A stretch of DNA of 6,700 nt, from assembly GCA_012511245.1 (NCBI GenBank), contig JAAZGM010000234.1:1-6700 (forward strand), given 5' to 3'. The notes beneath the pieces are model-generated. The model saw only the letters and a list, made by a program, of their open reading frames with translations. It did not search any database and had not been told where the DNA came from. The position numbers and the translations under genes were made by a program. Source of the stretch: Methanomicrobiales archaeon (lineage in GTDB: Archaea; Halobacteriota; Methanomicrobia; Methanomicrobiales; Methanoculleaceae). This document shows positions 1-6,010 of this stretch, in pieces. How positions within the stretch are numbered: the first letter of the stretch is position 1; each line of letters opens with the position of its first letter.

Positions 1-578
1 CCTGCATCGATATCGATGTCGGTCATCAGGTACTGGGCGCAGCTCATCATCTCCCGGAGGGGAACGACGGTATCGAGTCCGGCCCTGCGGGCGAACTGTG
101 CTTCCGTCCCGTCGGCGGCGATGACAACCTCGGCGCGGATATCTGCCGGCATACCGATTGAGAGCACCTTTGCACCCTTGACCGCCCCGTTCTCCATGAT
201 CGGCCCGGTTGCCCGGGTCTTGACGATCACGTCCGCCCCAGCCTCTGCTGCCTGCCAGACGAGTTCCCGGTCAAAGACCTTCCGGTCAAGGACGTAGCCG
301 ACCTCATTTCCTGCTTTGTCCTGTTCGAGGTTGATGGTCGTGCCGTTCGGCGCGATGAGTCGTGCCCGCTTGATATCTGCGGATATCCAGCGCGGGTCGG
401 GCTCGATGAACTCTTTTAAGAGTTCTTTCCCGACTCCCTCTGCACACCGGACGGGTGTGCCTATGGCGGGGCGTTTCTCGATGAGACAGACCGAATTTCC
501 GGCTTCGGCCGCCGTTTTTGCTGCAATAGCACCGGCGGGTCCTCCCCCGATGACGAGGATATCATAGCTACTCTTCAT
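1..578 (-). CDS. Geranylgeranyl reductase family flavoprotein, N-terminal part (truncated by window edge)
   Basis: This is an FAD-dependent oxidoreductase of the archaeal geranylgeranyl / digeranylgeranylglycerophospholipid reductase family, which saturates the isoprenoid chains of membrane ether lipids. The visible 192 residues begin MKSSYDILVIGGGPAGAIAA. The Rossmann motif GGGPAG lies at residues 11-16 and the ribose-binding acid is E34. A PVRCAEGV motif at 42-49 carries the cysteine typical of archaeal members. Further on come YVLDRKVFDREL and VVIAADGTEAQFARRAGL, the latter matching the second FAD motif (DG near residue 160). The family is usually about 390-400 residues, so roughly half is present and the C-terminus lies beyond position 1. 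The ATG at 578-576 is supported by a GGAGGT ribosome site five bases upstream. The start overlaps the ferredoxin stop by 11 bp, suggesting coupled translation and a shared redox job. Other flavoproteins of this superfamily (FixC-like) are possible, but the motifs and ferredoxin partner favour lipid reduction. Confidence 0.88.
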   Translation of the reverse strand, partial: MKSSYDILVIGGGPAGAIAAKTAAEAGNSVCLIEKRPAIGTPVRCAEGVGKELLKEFIEPDPRWISADIKRARLIAPNGTTINLEQDKAGNEVGYVLDRKVFDRELVWQAAEAGADVIVKTRATGPIMENGAVKGAKVLSIGMPADIRAEVVIAADGTEAQFARRAGLDTVVPLREMMSCAQYLMTDIDIDA

Positions 579-753
579 GGATGACCTCCAGTGCTCCAAG
601 CGGGCATGCCCGTGCGCAGATGCCGCAATCGATGCACTCCCGCTCAAGGCTGAGGTAGGCGTCGATCAGCTCGAGCGCATCCTCCGGGCAGACTGCGACG
701 CAGGTGCCGCAGTATCCACACTTGTCTCGGTTTATCCTGAGCATTGTACTCAT
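568..753 (-). CDS. Small 2x[4Fe-4S] ferredoxin, likely electron donor to the adjacent reductase
   Basis: This is a 61-residue bacterial-type ferredoxin with two complete cluster motifs: CGYCGTCVAVCP (C12, C15, C18, C22) and CIDCGICARACP (C40, C43, C46, C50). The length and the spacing between motifs are normal for a dicluster ferredoxin that carries low-potential electrons in the cytoplasm. It lies directly upstream of, and overlaps by 11 bp, the geranylgeranyl reductase gene. In Methanosarcina acetivorans an adjacent ferredoxin is known to be needed for full activity of the lipid reductase, so that role is inferred here. The ATG at 753 is chosen. A second ATG at 744 (residue 4) would leave the cluster motifs intact. 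No strong ribosome site precedes either start. A candidate TATA-like element about 26 bases upstream of 753 would make the transcript nearly leaderless. Confidence 0.92.
   Translation of the reverse strand: MSTMLRINRDKCGYCGTCVAVCPEDALELIDAYLSLERECIDCGICARACPLGALEVIHEE
584..589 (-). promoter_or_regulatory. Ribosome binding site of the reductase gene
   Basis: On the minus strand this reads GGAGGT, with five bases before the ATG at 578. It lies inside the ferredoxin coding sequence and fixes the reductase start. Confidence 0.8.
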
Positions 754-775
754 ATTATCGTCTGTCCCGCAAAAA

Positions 776-785
776 CCTTTATGTT
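776..785 (-). promoter_or_regulatory. Candidate archaeal promoter for the ferredoxin-reductase pair
   Basis: On the minus strand this reads AACATAAAGG, an imperfect TATA-type element in a locally AT-richer stretch. Its centre is about 27 bases upstream of the ferredoxin ATG at 753, the usual distance between an archaeal TATA box and the transcription start, so transcription could begin almost at the start codon. The match to the consensus is weak. Confidence 0.35.
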
Positions 786-861
786 CCTTGCGAAAATTGC
801 AGCATCAGAATCGAGGTTCCCGGTGCTGGATCCGAGCCCGCTGCTCCGGGTCGCCACTACG

Positions 862-872
862 CTATATTATAG
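862..872 (+). promoter_or_regulatory. Candidate TATA box of the cbi operon
   Basis: CTATATTATAG is the clearest AT-rich core in the window and is a perfect 11-base palindrome around its central base. With normal archaeal spacing of about 25 bases, transcription would start near 892, leaving a leader of some 15 bases before the cbiT ATG at 909. This argues against the upstream in-frame TTG at 876 as the start, because it would lie outside the transcript. Confidence 0.6.
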
Positions 873-908
873 AAGTTGGCACAAACCTATCTGACTAACG
901 TGAATGTT

Positions 909-1439
909 ATGGGATTGAAGGGTGGACCAACAGAGGATGAGGTCATGTCCGTCTCTCTCGCAAAACTCGGTATCCATCCGGGCGATCGGGTGGCTGATGT
1001 CGGGTGCGGGACGGGGAAGGTCGCAATCGCTCTCTCGGAGGTGGCAGGCACGGTCTATGCGATCGACCGGAGGCCAGAGGCGATCGCGTATGCCCGGGAG
1101 GAGGCGTCCCGCGCCAACCGGGGCAACATCGAGTTCTTCGAGGGTGACGCAGTGGACGTTCTCCCCGGATTGGGGGCGCTCGATGCCGCTTTCGTCGGAG
1201 GATCCCGCCGCCTGCTGGAGGTGCTCGACCTCCTCGCCGGTCAGGTGCAGGGGAGGATCGTCGTGAACGCGGTGATGGTCGAGACGCTTCAATCGGCCAT
1301 CGCGAACATGCAGCGTCTCGGGATATTCGTCGAGGCCGTCCACCTCCAGGTCTCACGATCGGCCGAGATCGCCGGCGGGCTGATGTTCAAACCCATCAAC
1401 CCTGTTTATATCATCGTCGGAGGTGCCGGATGCTCGTAG
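909..1439 (+). CDS. cbiT: Cobalt-precorrin C15-methyltransferase / decarboxylase CbiT
   Basis: CbiT uses S-adenosylmethionine to methylate C15 and decarboxylates the acetate side chain on C12, late in anaerobic corrin synthesis. The 176-residue protein is a class I Rossmann methyltransferase. It has ADVGCGTG (motif I, residues 29-36), the acidic end of strand 2 in YAID (D53), GDA at 79-81 and a VGGS loop typical of CbiT. The opening GGPTEDEV segment matches the CbiT start region, where GPT precedes the first helix. Length is close to the usual 180-195. I chose ATG 909: GTGA lies five bases upstream as a weak ribosome site, and the TATA box at 862-872 places the transcript start near 892. GTG 900 is an alternative. 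It is the first gene of the operon and overlaps cbiL by 10 bp. It is a separate gene, not the CobL-type CbiE-CbiT fusion. Confidence 0.9.
   Translation: MGLKGGPTEDEVMSVSLAKLGIHPGDRVADVGCGTGKVAIALSEVAGTVYAIDRRPEAIAYAREEASRANRGNIEFFEGDAVDVLPGLGALDAAFVGGSRRLLEVLDLLAGQVQGRIVVNAVMVETLQSAIANMQRLGIFVEAVHLQVSRSAEIAGGLMFKPINPVYIIVGGAGCS
1419..1425 (+). promoter_or_regulatory. Ribosome binding site of cbiL
   Basis: GGAGGTG lies four bases before the ATG at 1430, a near-perfect complement to the archaeal 16S rRNA 3' end. It is embedded in the last codons of cbiT, so the CbiT tail is also the translation signal for CbiL. Confidence 0.85.
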
Positions 1440-2047
1440 GCGTAGGGCTCGGGCCGGGCGATCCGGAACTCCTGACGCTCCGGGCGGTCAGGCTCCTGTC
1501 TGAGGCATCAGCGGTCTTTGTCCCCGGTAAACTCGCCTATGATCTGGTGCAGCCCTACCGGCCCGATGCCGTCGTCCTCAACTTCCCGATGACGAACGAC
1601 GAGGACTACATCCGGAAGTGTATGGAGGAGAACGCCGACCGGATTGCGCCGCATGCAACGGATGGCCTTGTGGTGTTCGGGATCATCGGCGACCCGAACT
1701 TCTACTCGACCTTCTCACGGCTCTGCGAGATGATTGCAGAACGCCATCCCGGGGTGACGTTTGCAACTGAACCCGGGATCAGTTCTATTACTGCGTTTGC
1801 ATCGGTTGCAAACGTCCCGGTATCCGGCGGGTTCTTCGTCTCAGATGGGAGCGAACCTGAATCGCGGATCTTCATGAAAGTCCGACAACCGGCGGCGCTC
1901 GCGGCTTCGCTCTCGGAGGAGGGCTACTCGGGGTTCGTCCTCGTCGAGCGGATGTTCATGCCGGAGCAGCGGGTCTACCGGGGAGACGATCTCCCTGAGA
2001 AGAGCGATTACTTCTCGATCCTCTTTGCGAGGCGGTCGCGTGCATAA
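1430..2047 (+). CDS. cbiL: Cobalt-factor II C20-methyltransferase CbiL
   Basis: CbiL transfers a methyl group from S-adenosylmethionine to C20 of the cobalt-factor II ring, the first peripheral methylation committed to corrins. The 205-residue protein has the class III (tetrapyrrole) methyltransferase layout: GVGLGPGDPELLT at residues 4-16, GDPNFYST at 87-94 and EPGISS at 114-119. The GDPxxYST form is characteristic of the CbiL/CobI subgroup and separates it from the other three class III enzymes in this operon. Family members are often 210-240 residues, so this is a compact one. The start is fixed by GGAGGTG four bases upstream. It overlaps cbiT by 10 bp and cbiF by 8 bp. The anaerobic CbiL rather than aerobic CobI assignment follows from the neighbours cbiG, cbiD and cbiT. 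Confidence 0.93.
   Translation: MLVGVGLGPGDPELLTLRAVRLLSEASAVFVPGKLAYDLVQPYRPDAVVLNFPMTNDEDYIRKCMEENADRIAPHATDGLVVFGIIGDPNFYSTFSRLCEMIAERHPGVTFATEPGISSITAFASVANVPVSGGFFVSDGSEPESRIFMKVRQPAALAASLSEEGYSGFVLVERMFMPEQRVYRGDDLPEKSDYFSILFARRSRA
2029..2032 (+). promoter_or_regulatory. Ribosome binding site deciding the cbiF GTG start
   Basis: GAGG ends seven bases before GTG 2040. It lies downstream of the alternative in-frame TTG at 2025, so it supports the GTG and rejects the longer form. Confidence 0.6.
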
Positions 2048-2756
2048 GATCTACGTAGTCGGCGCGGGGCCCGGAGCACCCGATCTCATCACCGTTCGCG
2101 GGATGGATCTTCTCCGGCGGGCGGATGTCCTCATCTACGCGGGTTCGCTTGTGAACCCCGGGCTCGTTGCAGAGTCTGGCGCCGGGTTGAAACTCGATAG
2201 CCAGAAGATGACGTTAACGGAGATCGTCGATGCTGTCGAGGAGCATGTCCTGACCGGGAAACTCGTCGTCCGGCTCCACTCCGGCGATCCGGCGCTCTAC
2301 GGTGCGATCGTCGAGCAGATGGCGGAACTCGAACGGCGCGGGATCGAGGCCGAGATCGTCCCGGGGGTCTCTTCGCTCTTTGCGGCCGCTGCGGCCTTGA
2401 AGACCCAGTTCACCCTCCGCGACGTCTCCGAGAGCCTGATCGTCACCCGCCCGGCGGGAGCGACGCTTGAGGCCGATCTGATCCCTGAACTCTCCCGCCT
2501 TGGGCAGACGATGGTAGTCTTCCTCGGGACGGAACATATGGAGGATATCCTCGCCCGGGTGGAGTGCCCGCCCGATACCCCGGCGGCGGTCGTCTACCAC
2601 GCCTCCTGGCCCGACCAGAAGGTTGTCCGGGGGACAGTTGCCGATGTTGCAGCGAAGGCCCGGGTGGCCGGGATCGAGCGGACGGCGCTGATCATCATCG
2701 GGAGAGTCGTCGAGGGGGCGGCATCAGGCTACGGGAGGTCGGTCCTCTACTCATGA
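2040..2756 (+). CDS. cbiF: Cobalt-precorrin-4 C11-methyltransferase CbiF
   Basis: CbiF methylates C11 of cobalt-precorrin-4 using S-adenosylmethionine, giving cobalt-precorrin-5A. This methyl is the one CbiC later moves to C12. The 238-residue protein is a class III methyltransferase with GAGPGAPDLIT at residues 8-18, YAGSLVNP at 33-40, RLHSGDPALYGA at 78-89 and VPGVSS at 107-112. The RLHSGDP.LYGA block and the YAGSLV motif are diagnostic of the CbiF/CobM group. The C-terminal part contains VVYHASWPDQKVVRGT, also typical, and the length is near the usual 245-255. The start is a GTG with GAGG seven bases upstream, eight bases inside the end of cbiL. Its stop shares an ATGA with the cbiG start. 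Confidence 0.94.
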   Translation: MHKIYVVGAGPGAPDLITVRGMDLLRRADVLIYAGSLVNPGLVAESGAGLKLDSQKMTLTEIVDAVEEHVLTGKLVVRLHSGDPALYGAIVEQMAELERRGIEAEIVPGVSSLFAAAAALKTQFTLRDVSESLIVTRPAGATLEADLIPELSRLGQTMVVFLGTEHMEDILARVECPPDTPAAVVYHASWPDQKVVRGTVADVAAKARVAGIERTALIIIGRVVEGAASGYGRSVLYS

Positions 2757-3625
2757 CCCGGACGGTCGTGATCGCGCTTGAGCGTTTCCTCCCCGACGCC
2801 CGCCGGATCGCGGATGCCCTCGGTGCCGACGTTCTTCCCTACAGCCCGGATGTTTTCAGGGAGGCATTTGCCGGTTACGGCCGGATCATCACCTTGATGT
2901 CGGCCGGGATCGCCGTCCGGGGGATCGCACCCCTCCTCACCGATAAATGGTGCGATCCGGCGGTCGTGGTGGTCGGGCCGGATCTCCGCTATGCCGTCCC
3001 GGTCGTCGGCGGGCATCACGGCGGAAACGATCTCGCCCGGGAACTCGCCGTCCTCGGGATAGAGCCGGTGATCACGACCGCAACCGAGACCCGGGGTAGG
3101 GAGTCGGTCGAGGGGATCGCCGCCCGCACGGGGTGCGCCGTCGTGAACCGCGACTCCACCCGGGCGGTGAACGCCGCGATGCTTGATGCCGATATCCCCC
3201 TCTACGCCGTCGCCGGTCCCGGGATCGTCGTTGCGGGTCCGGGCGTCTCCTTCCTTGCCCGGGCAGGGGAGTACGTCGTCGGCGTCGGGTGCAGGAGAGG
3301 TATCGGCGCGGCTGAGGCGGTGGAGGCCGTCCGGAAGGCGCTCGGGCATGCCGGGGTCGCTCCTGAGGAAGTCCTCGCCTACGCAACGACCGTAAAGAAA
3401 CGCAGGGAGGCGGGGCTCATCGATGCTGTCGCGGAGCTCGCCGGCAACCTTGTCTTCCTGGACGACGATACGTTGAATCAGGAGGAGGCACCGTCGCCTT
3501 CACGTGCCCCCCTTATCGGTCTTGTCGGGGTCGCGGAACCCGCGGCCCTCGCGGTCTCGAAGCGCAAAGAACTGGTTCTTGCCAAACAGACATATGGTGG
3601 TGTCACTGTTGCAATCGCACGATAG
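2753..3625 (+). CDS. cbiG: Cobalt-precorrin-5A hydrolase CbiG
   Basis: CbiG opens the delta-lactone of cobalt-precorrin-5A and releases the extruded C20 carbon as acetaldehyde, a step found only in the anaerobic route. The 290-residue protein shows the N-terminal CbiG domain, with LMSAGIAVRGIAPLL at residues 48-62, DPAVVVVGPDLRYAVPVV at 68-85 and GGHHGGND at 86-93. The C-terminal CobE-like domain follows, with VGVGCRRGI, YATTVKKRREAGLIDAVAEL and the ending TYGGVTVAIAR. Many bacterial CbiG proteins are 310-350 residues. The shortness lies in the linker between the two domains and no key block appears lost. It starts at ATG 2753 in a 4-bp ATGA overlap with cbiF. A GGGAGGTC ribosome site lies 12 bases upstream, rather far, so coupling with cbiF is likely. 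Its 3' end overlaps cbiH by about 32 bp. This gene is the best marker that the cluster is cobalt-early. Confidence 0.94.
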   Translation: MTRTVVIALERFLPDARRIADALGADVLPYSPDVFREAFAGYGRIITLMSAGIAVRGIAPLLTDKWCDPAVVVVGPDLRYAVPVVGGHHGGNDLARELAVLGIEPVITTATETRGRESVEGIAARTGCAVVNRDSTRAVNAAMLDADIPLYAVAGPGIVVAGPGVSFLARAGEYVVGVGCRRGIGAAEAVEAVRKALGHAGVAPEEVLAYATTVKKRREAGLIDAVAELAGNLVFLDDDTLNQEEAPSPSRAPLIGLVGVAEPAALAVSKRKELVLAKQTYGGVTVAIAR

Positions 3626-4388
3626 CAAAGGAAGGCTGTACATCATTGGAACCGGTCCCGGCGACCTGTTGCAGATGACGTCCCGCTCTCTAAAAGCCCT
3701 TGGCGAGGCTGACTGCGTCATCGGCAACGGGTTCTATCTCGACCTCGTCGAGCCGATGCTCGCCGGGAAAGAGGTTGTCCGGAGCAGTATGGGCAAGGAG
3801 GTCGACCGGGCGAAGAAGGCACTCGCGCTTGCGGAAGATCGGGTTGTCGCGATGGTGAGCGGCGGCGATGCCGGGGTCTATGGGATGGCAAGCATCGTGC
3901 TCGAGGTGGCGGAGCGGTCGGGCTCAATGGTCGCAGTCGAGGTCATCCCCGGGATAACCGCCGCGATCTCGGCGGCATCCCGGCTCGGCTCACCGCTTTC
4001 AGGCGACTACGTCACGATGAGCCTCTCCGACCTCCTGACTCCCCGGGAGGAGATCGAGCGGAGGCTCGATCTTGCGTTCCGGATGCGGGTGCCGGTCGTT
4101 CTCTACAACCCCCGGAGCCGGGGGCGGCCGCACAACCTTGATGAGGCGATCGCTATCGCCCGCCGCCACCTCCCGGACACGACGCCGGTCGGGGTGATGA
4201 AAAACGCCTATCGGAAGGGGGAAGAGCGGCTGATCACAACGCTTGGGGAGTTTGAAGGCTATTTCGCCTTTGTGGATATGCATTCGATTGTCTTTATCGG
4301 TGGAGAGGAGACAAGGATCTGGAGGGATGAGAATGGTGCACAAGGAATCATCACGCCCCGGGGATACCACCGGAAGTACGTATACTGA
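3594..4388 (+). CDS. cbiH: Cobalt-factor III / precorrin-3B C17-methyltransferase CbiH
   Basis: CbiH methylates C17 and drives ring contraction to cobalt-precorrin-4. From ATG 3594 the protein has 264 residues with class III methyltransferase motifs: IIGTGPGD at 17-24, GNGFYLDL at 44-51, VSGGDAGVYGMA at 88-99 and VIPGITA at 117-123. VVLYNPRSRGRPHNL and PVGVMKNAYRKGEE follow further on. The GGDAGVYGMA block is the CbiH/CobJ signature. There is no cysteine-rich C-terminal iron-sulfur extension like that of the long Bacillus CbiH60 form. The start is uncertain: the conserved protein begins only at about residue 14, no good ribosome site precedes ATG 3594, and TTG 3609 (six bases after a GGTGGTG-like run, 259 residues) is an alternative. 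No ATG, GTG or TTG occurs between the cbiG stop and the first conserved residues, so an overlap with cbiG is unavoidable. Confidence 0.92.
   Translation: MVVSLLQSHDSKGRLYIIGTGPGDLLQMTSRSLKALGEADCVIGNGFYLDLVEPMLAGKEVVRSSMGKEVDRAKKALALAEDRVVAMVSGGDAGVYGMASIVLEVAERSGSMVAVEVIPGITAAISAASRLGSPLSGDYVTMSLSDLLTPREEIERRLDLAFRMRVPVVLYNPRSRGRPHNLDEAIAIARRHLPDTTPVGVMKNAYRKGEERLITTLGEFEGYFAFVDMHSIVFIGGEETRIWRDENGAQGIITPRGYHRKYVY
4321..4326 (+). promoter_or_regulatory. Ribosome binding site deciding the cbiC start
   Basis: GGAGGG abuts an in-frame ATG at 4327 but sits six bases before the ATG at 4333, a workable spacing. This favours 4333. It lies within the 3' coding region of cbiH. Confidence 0.65.
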
Positions 4389-5016
4389 CCTTGCGGCGAC
4401 CACGCCGGAGGCTTACGCGATAGCGAACACGAGCCGGAACCTGGCGCGTGAGGTCGTGGGGAACATCACCCTTGAAGACCGGATCCGGCAACGGTGCTCG
4501 GTTGCGGTCGGTGATTTCTCGATGGCTGAACTCATGCGTTTCGCCGGTGATCCGGTCGAAGCCGGGGTTGCAGCGCTTGTGCGGAAGGCGCCGATCATCG
4601 TTGATATCCGGATGGTGCAGGCCGGCATCCTGAAACGCGGCCATGAGAGCGAGGTCATCTGCGCCCTCGACTACGGTGAGGAGATCGCCCGGGAACGCGG
4701 GATCACCCGGACGTCCGCTGGGTTCCTTGCCCTGCGCGACCGGTTGGAAGGTGCAATCATCGTCATCGGGAACGCTCCCTCGGCGCTCCTTGTCGTCTCT
4801 GATATGATCCGGGAAGGTGTCCGCCCGGCGCTGGTCATCGGGACCCCGGTCGGGTTCGTGAACGCGGCGGAGTCCAAGGAAGAACTTCGCACCATCGCCA
4901 TGCCATCGGTATCGAACACCGGTACCCGGGGCGGGACGCCGGTCGCCGTGGCGGCGGCAAACGAGATCATAACGATTCATGCCGAGCGTGGAGGTCATGC
5001 GGGACCCGGTTACTGA
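4333..5016 (+). CDS. cbiC: Cobalt-precorrin-8 methylmutase CbiC
   Basis: CbiC catalyses the last ring step, the suprafacial shift of the C11 methyl to C12, producing (cobalt) cobyrinic acid. The 227-residue protein matches the CbiC/CobH family through PEAYAIANTSRNLARE at 25-40, PIIVDIRMVQAGI at 87-99, GNAPSALL at 146-153, PVGFVNAAESKEEL at 172-185 and RGGTPVAVAAANE at 199-211. Length is slightly above the usual 200-215 because of a poorly conserved leader of about 20 residues that overprints the end of cbiH (56-bp overlap). ATG 4333 was chosen from the ribosome site at 4321; ATG 4327 and GTG 4336 are alternatives. One oddity: the block that reads V-I-H-T-T-A-D-F-D in Salmonella CbiC reads C-S-V-A-V-G-D-F-S here. 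The methylmutase histidine position (His43 in CobH) therefore aligns by eye with V57. The product assignment is still firm; the mechanism is the open point. Confidence 0.9.
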   Translation: MVHKESSRPGDTTGSTYTDLAATTPEAYAIANTSRNLAREVVGNITLEDRIRQRCSVAVGDFSMAELMRFAGDPVEAGVAALVRKAPIIVDIRMVQAGILKRGHESEVICALDYGEEIARERGITRTSAGFLALRDRLEGAIIVIGNAPSALLVVSDMIREGVRPALVIGTPVGFVNAAESKEELRTIAMPSVSNTGTRGGTPVAVAAANEIITIHAERGGHAGPGY

Positions 5017-6010
5017 TTTTGAGTATCCTGCAGCATGGGTTGCGGCTTGCCGCTCTCCCGATATCCTTGATGATGTCCGGCGGGGCCTTGCGGTTTTGAC
5101 GGCATCGGGAGCAGTTCTTCGTCGGGGTTTTTCGACCGGAACGACGGCGGCTGCGGCCTGCAAGGCTGCTGTTCTCTCACTTGCCTGCGAGAGTGTTCGT
5201 GAGGTGGATGTCACCCTCCCCTGCGGCATCACGGTCCGGCTCCCGGTTGACGGCTACCGTGGACGGGCGTCGTGCCTGAAGGATGCCGGGGACTACGATA
5301 CCGATGTGACGGGAGGGCTCGAGTTCGTCGCGATGGCAGCCCCTTCCCTCTCGGGCGGCGTCCAGTTCGTACCGGGCGAAGGCATCGGGAGTTTTGCCCG
5401 CGATACCCCTCGCCACCGGCAGGGGGCACCTGCGATCAGTGCGCCGGCGCTCGCCTGCATCCGGCGCTCGATCGATGAGGCGGTCGCTGAGATAGATCTC
5501 TCCGGGGTAACGGTCATCCTCACCATCCCCCGCGGCGCGGAAGTTGCGCAGAAGACACTGAATCCGCGGATCGGTGTACAGGCCGGTATATCTGTTCTCG
5601 GGACGACCGGATTCGTGGAGCCCTGGGACGACCATGTGGTGGATGGGGTGATCGACCGTATCACCCGGGCTCCCGGCGGCGTCGTGTTGACGACCGGCAG
5701 GCTCGGACTCCGTTACTCCCGCCTCCTCTTCCCCGACCGGGAGGCGATCCTGGTCGGGAACAAACTTGGGGAGGCGTTCCGTGCAGTCGAGGGCGACGCG
5801 ATCCTCTGCGGGCTGCCCGGCCTGATCCTGAAGTTCATGAATCCGGACGTCCTCGTCGGAACCGGCTGTGCGACGGTTGAGGAACTCTCGGCGACCCCAC
5901 TCTGGGAGGAGACGGCCAGTCGAGAAATCCGCGCATTTCGGAGATGTTACCCCGGTATCCGTGTCGTGATCGTCGATCGTTCCGGTCGGGTCATCGGGGA
6001 ATCGTCATGA
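4979..6010 (+). CDS. cbiD: Cobalt-precorrin-5B C1-methyltransferase CbiD
   Basis: CbiD methylates C1 of cobalt-precorrin-5B using S-adenosylmethionine. It is specific to the anaerobic pathway and unrelated to the class III methyltransferases around it. Family blocks are clear: RRGFSTGTTAAAACKAA at residues 48-64, KDAGDYDTDVTGG at 101-113 (a variant of the usual KDAGDDPDVTHG), NPRIGVQAGISVLGTTGFVEP at 195-215 and ILVGNKLGEAF near 260. Length from ATG 4979 is 343 residues, within the normal 340-370. The start is not certain. ATG 4979 has no good ribosome site, whereas ATG 4997 follows GGAGGTC with only one base between and gives MRDPVTDFEYPAAWV, which looks like a natural family N-terminus. Either start overlaps the cbiC end (38 or 20 bp). 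The stop shares ATGA with cbiE. Confidence 0.93.
   Translation: MPSVEVMRDPVTDFEYPAAWVAACRSPDILDDVRRGLAVLTASGAVLRRGFSTGTTAAAACKAAVLSLACESVREVDVTLPCGITVRLPVDGYRGRASCLKDAGDYDTDVTGGLEFVAMAAPSLSGGVQFVPGEGIGSFARDTPRHRQGAPAISAPALACIRRSIDEAVAEIDLSGVTVILTIPRGAEVAQKTLNPRIGVQAGISVLGTTGFVEPWDDHVVDGVIDRITRAPGGVVLTTGRLGLRYSRLLFPDREAILVGNKLGEAFRAVEGDAILCGLPGLILKFMNPDVLVGTGCATVEELSATPLWEETASREIRAFRRCYPGIRVVIVDRSGRVIGESS

Noticed and set aside
5..18. Perfect 14-base palindrome CATCGATATCGATG
   Set aside because: It lies inside the reductase coding region and follows from alternating Asp and Ile codons (TDIDID), so a binding site is not needed to explain it.
16..567. Two plus-strand open frames at the left edge
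   Set aside because: They are antisense to the geranylgeranyl reductase gene, whose conserved flavin motifs read cleanly on the minus strand across the whole stretch.
876..908. Longer cbiT form starting at TTG 876
   Set aside because: The TTG lies only a few bases after the TATA element and upstream of the expected transcript start, and the extra residues do not look like CbiT.
754..908. Cobalamin riboswitch in the cbi leader
   Set aside because: The predicted leader is only about 15 bases, no B12-box-like sequence is visible, and cobalamin riboswitches are essentially bacterial.
4351..5232. Long minus-strand open frame opposite cbiC and cbiD
   Set aside because: It lies wholly antisense to genes with clear family motifs, has a low-complexity Arg/Pro/Asp-rich translation, and is typical of GC-rich shadow frames. 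The same holds for the minus-strand frames at 867-1343, 2747-3349 and 5947-6606.
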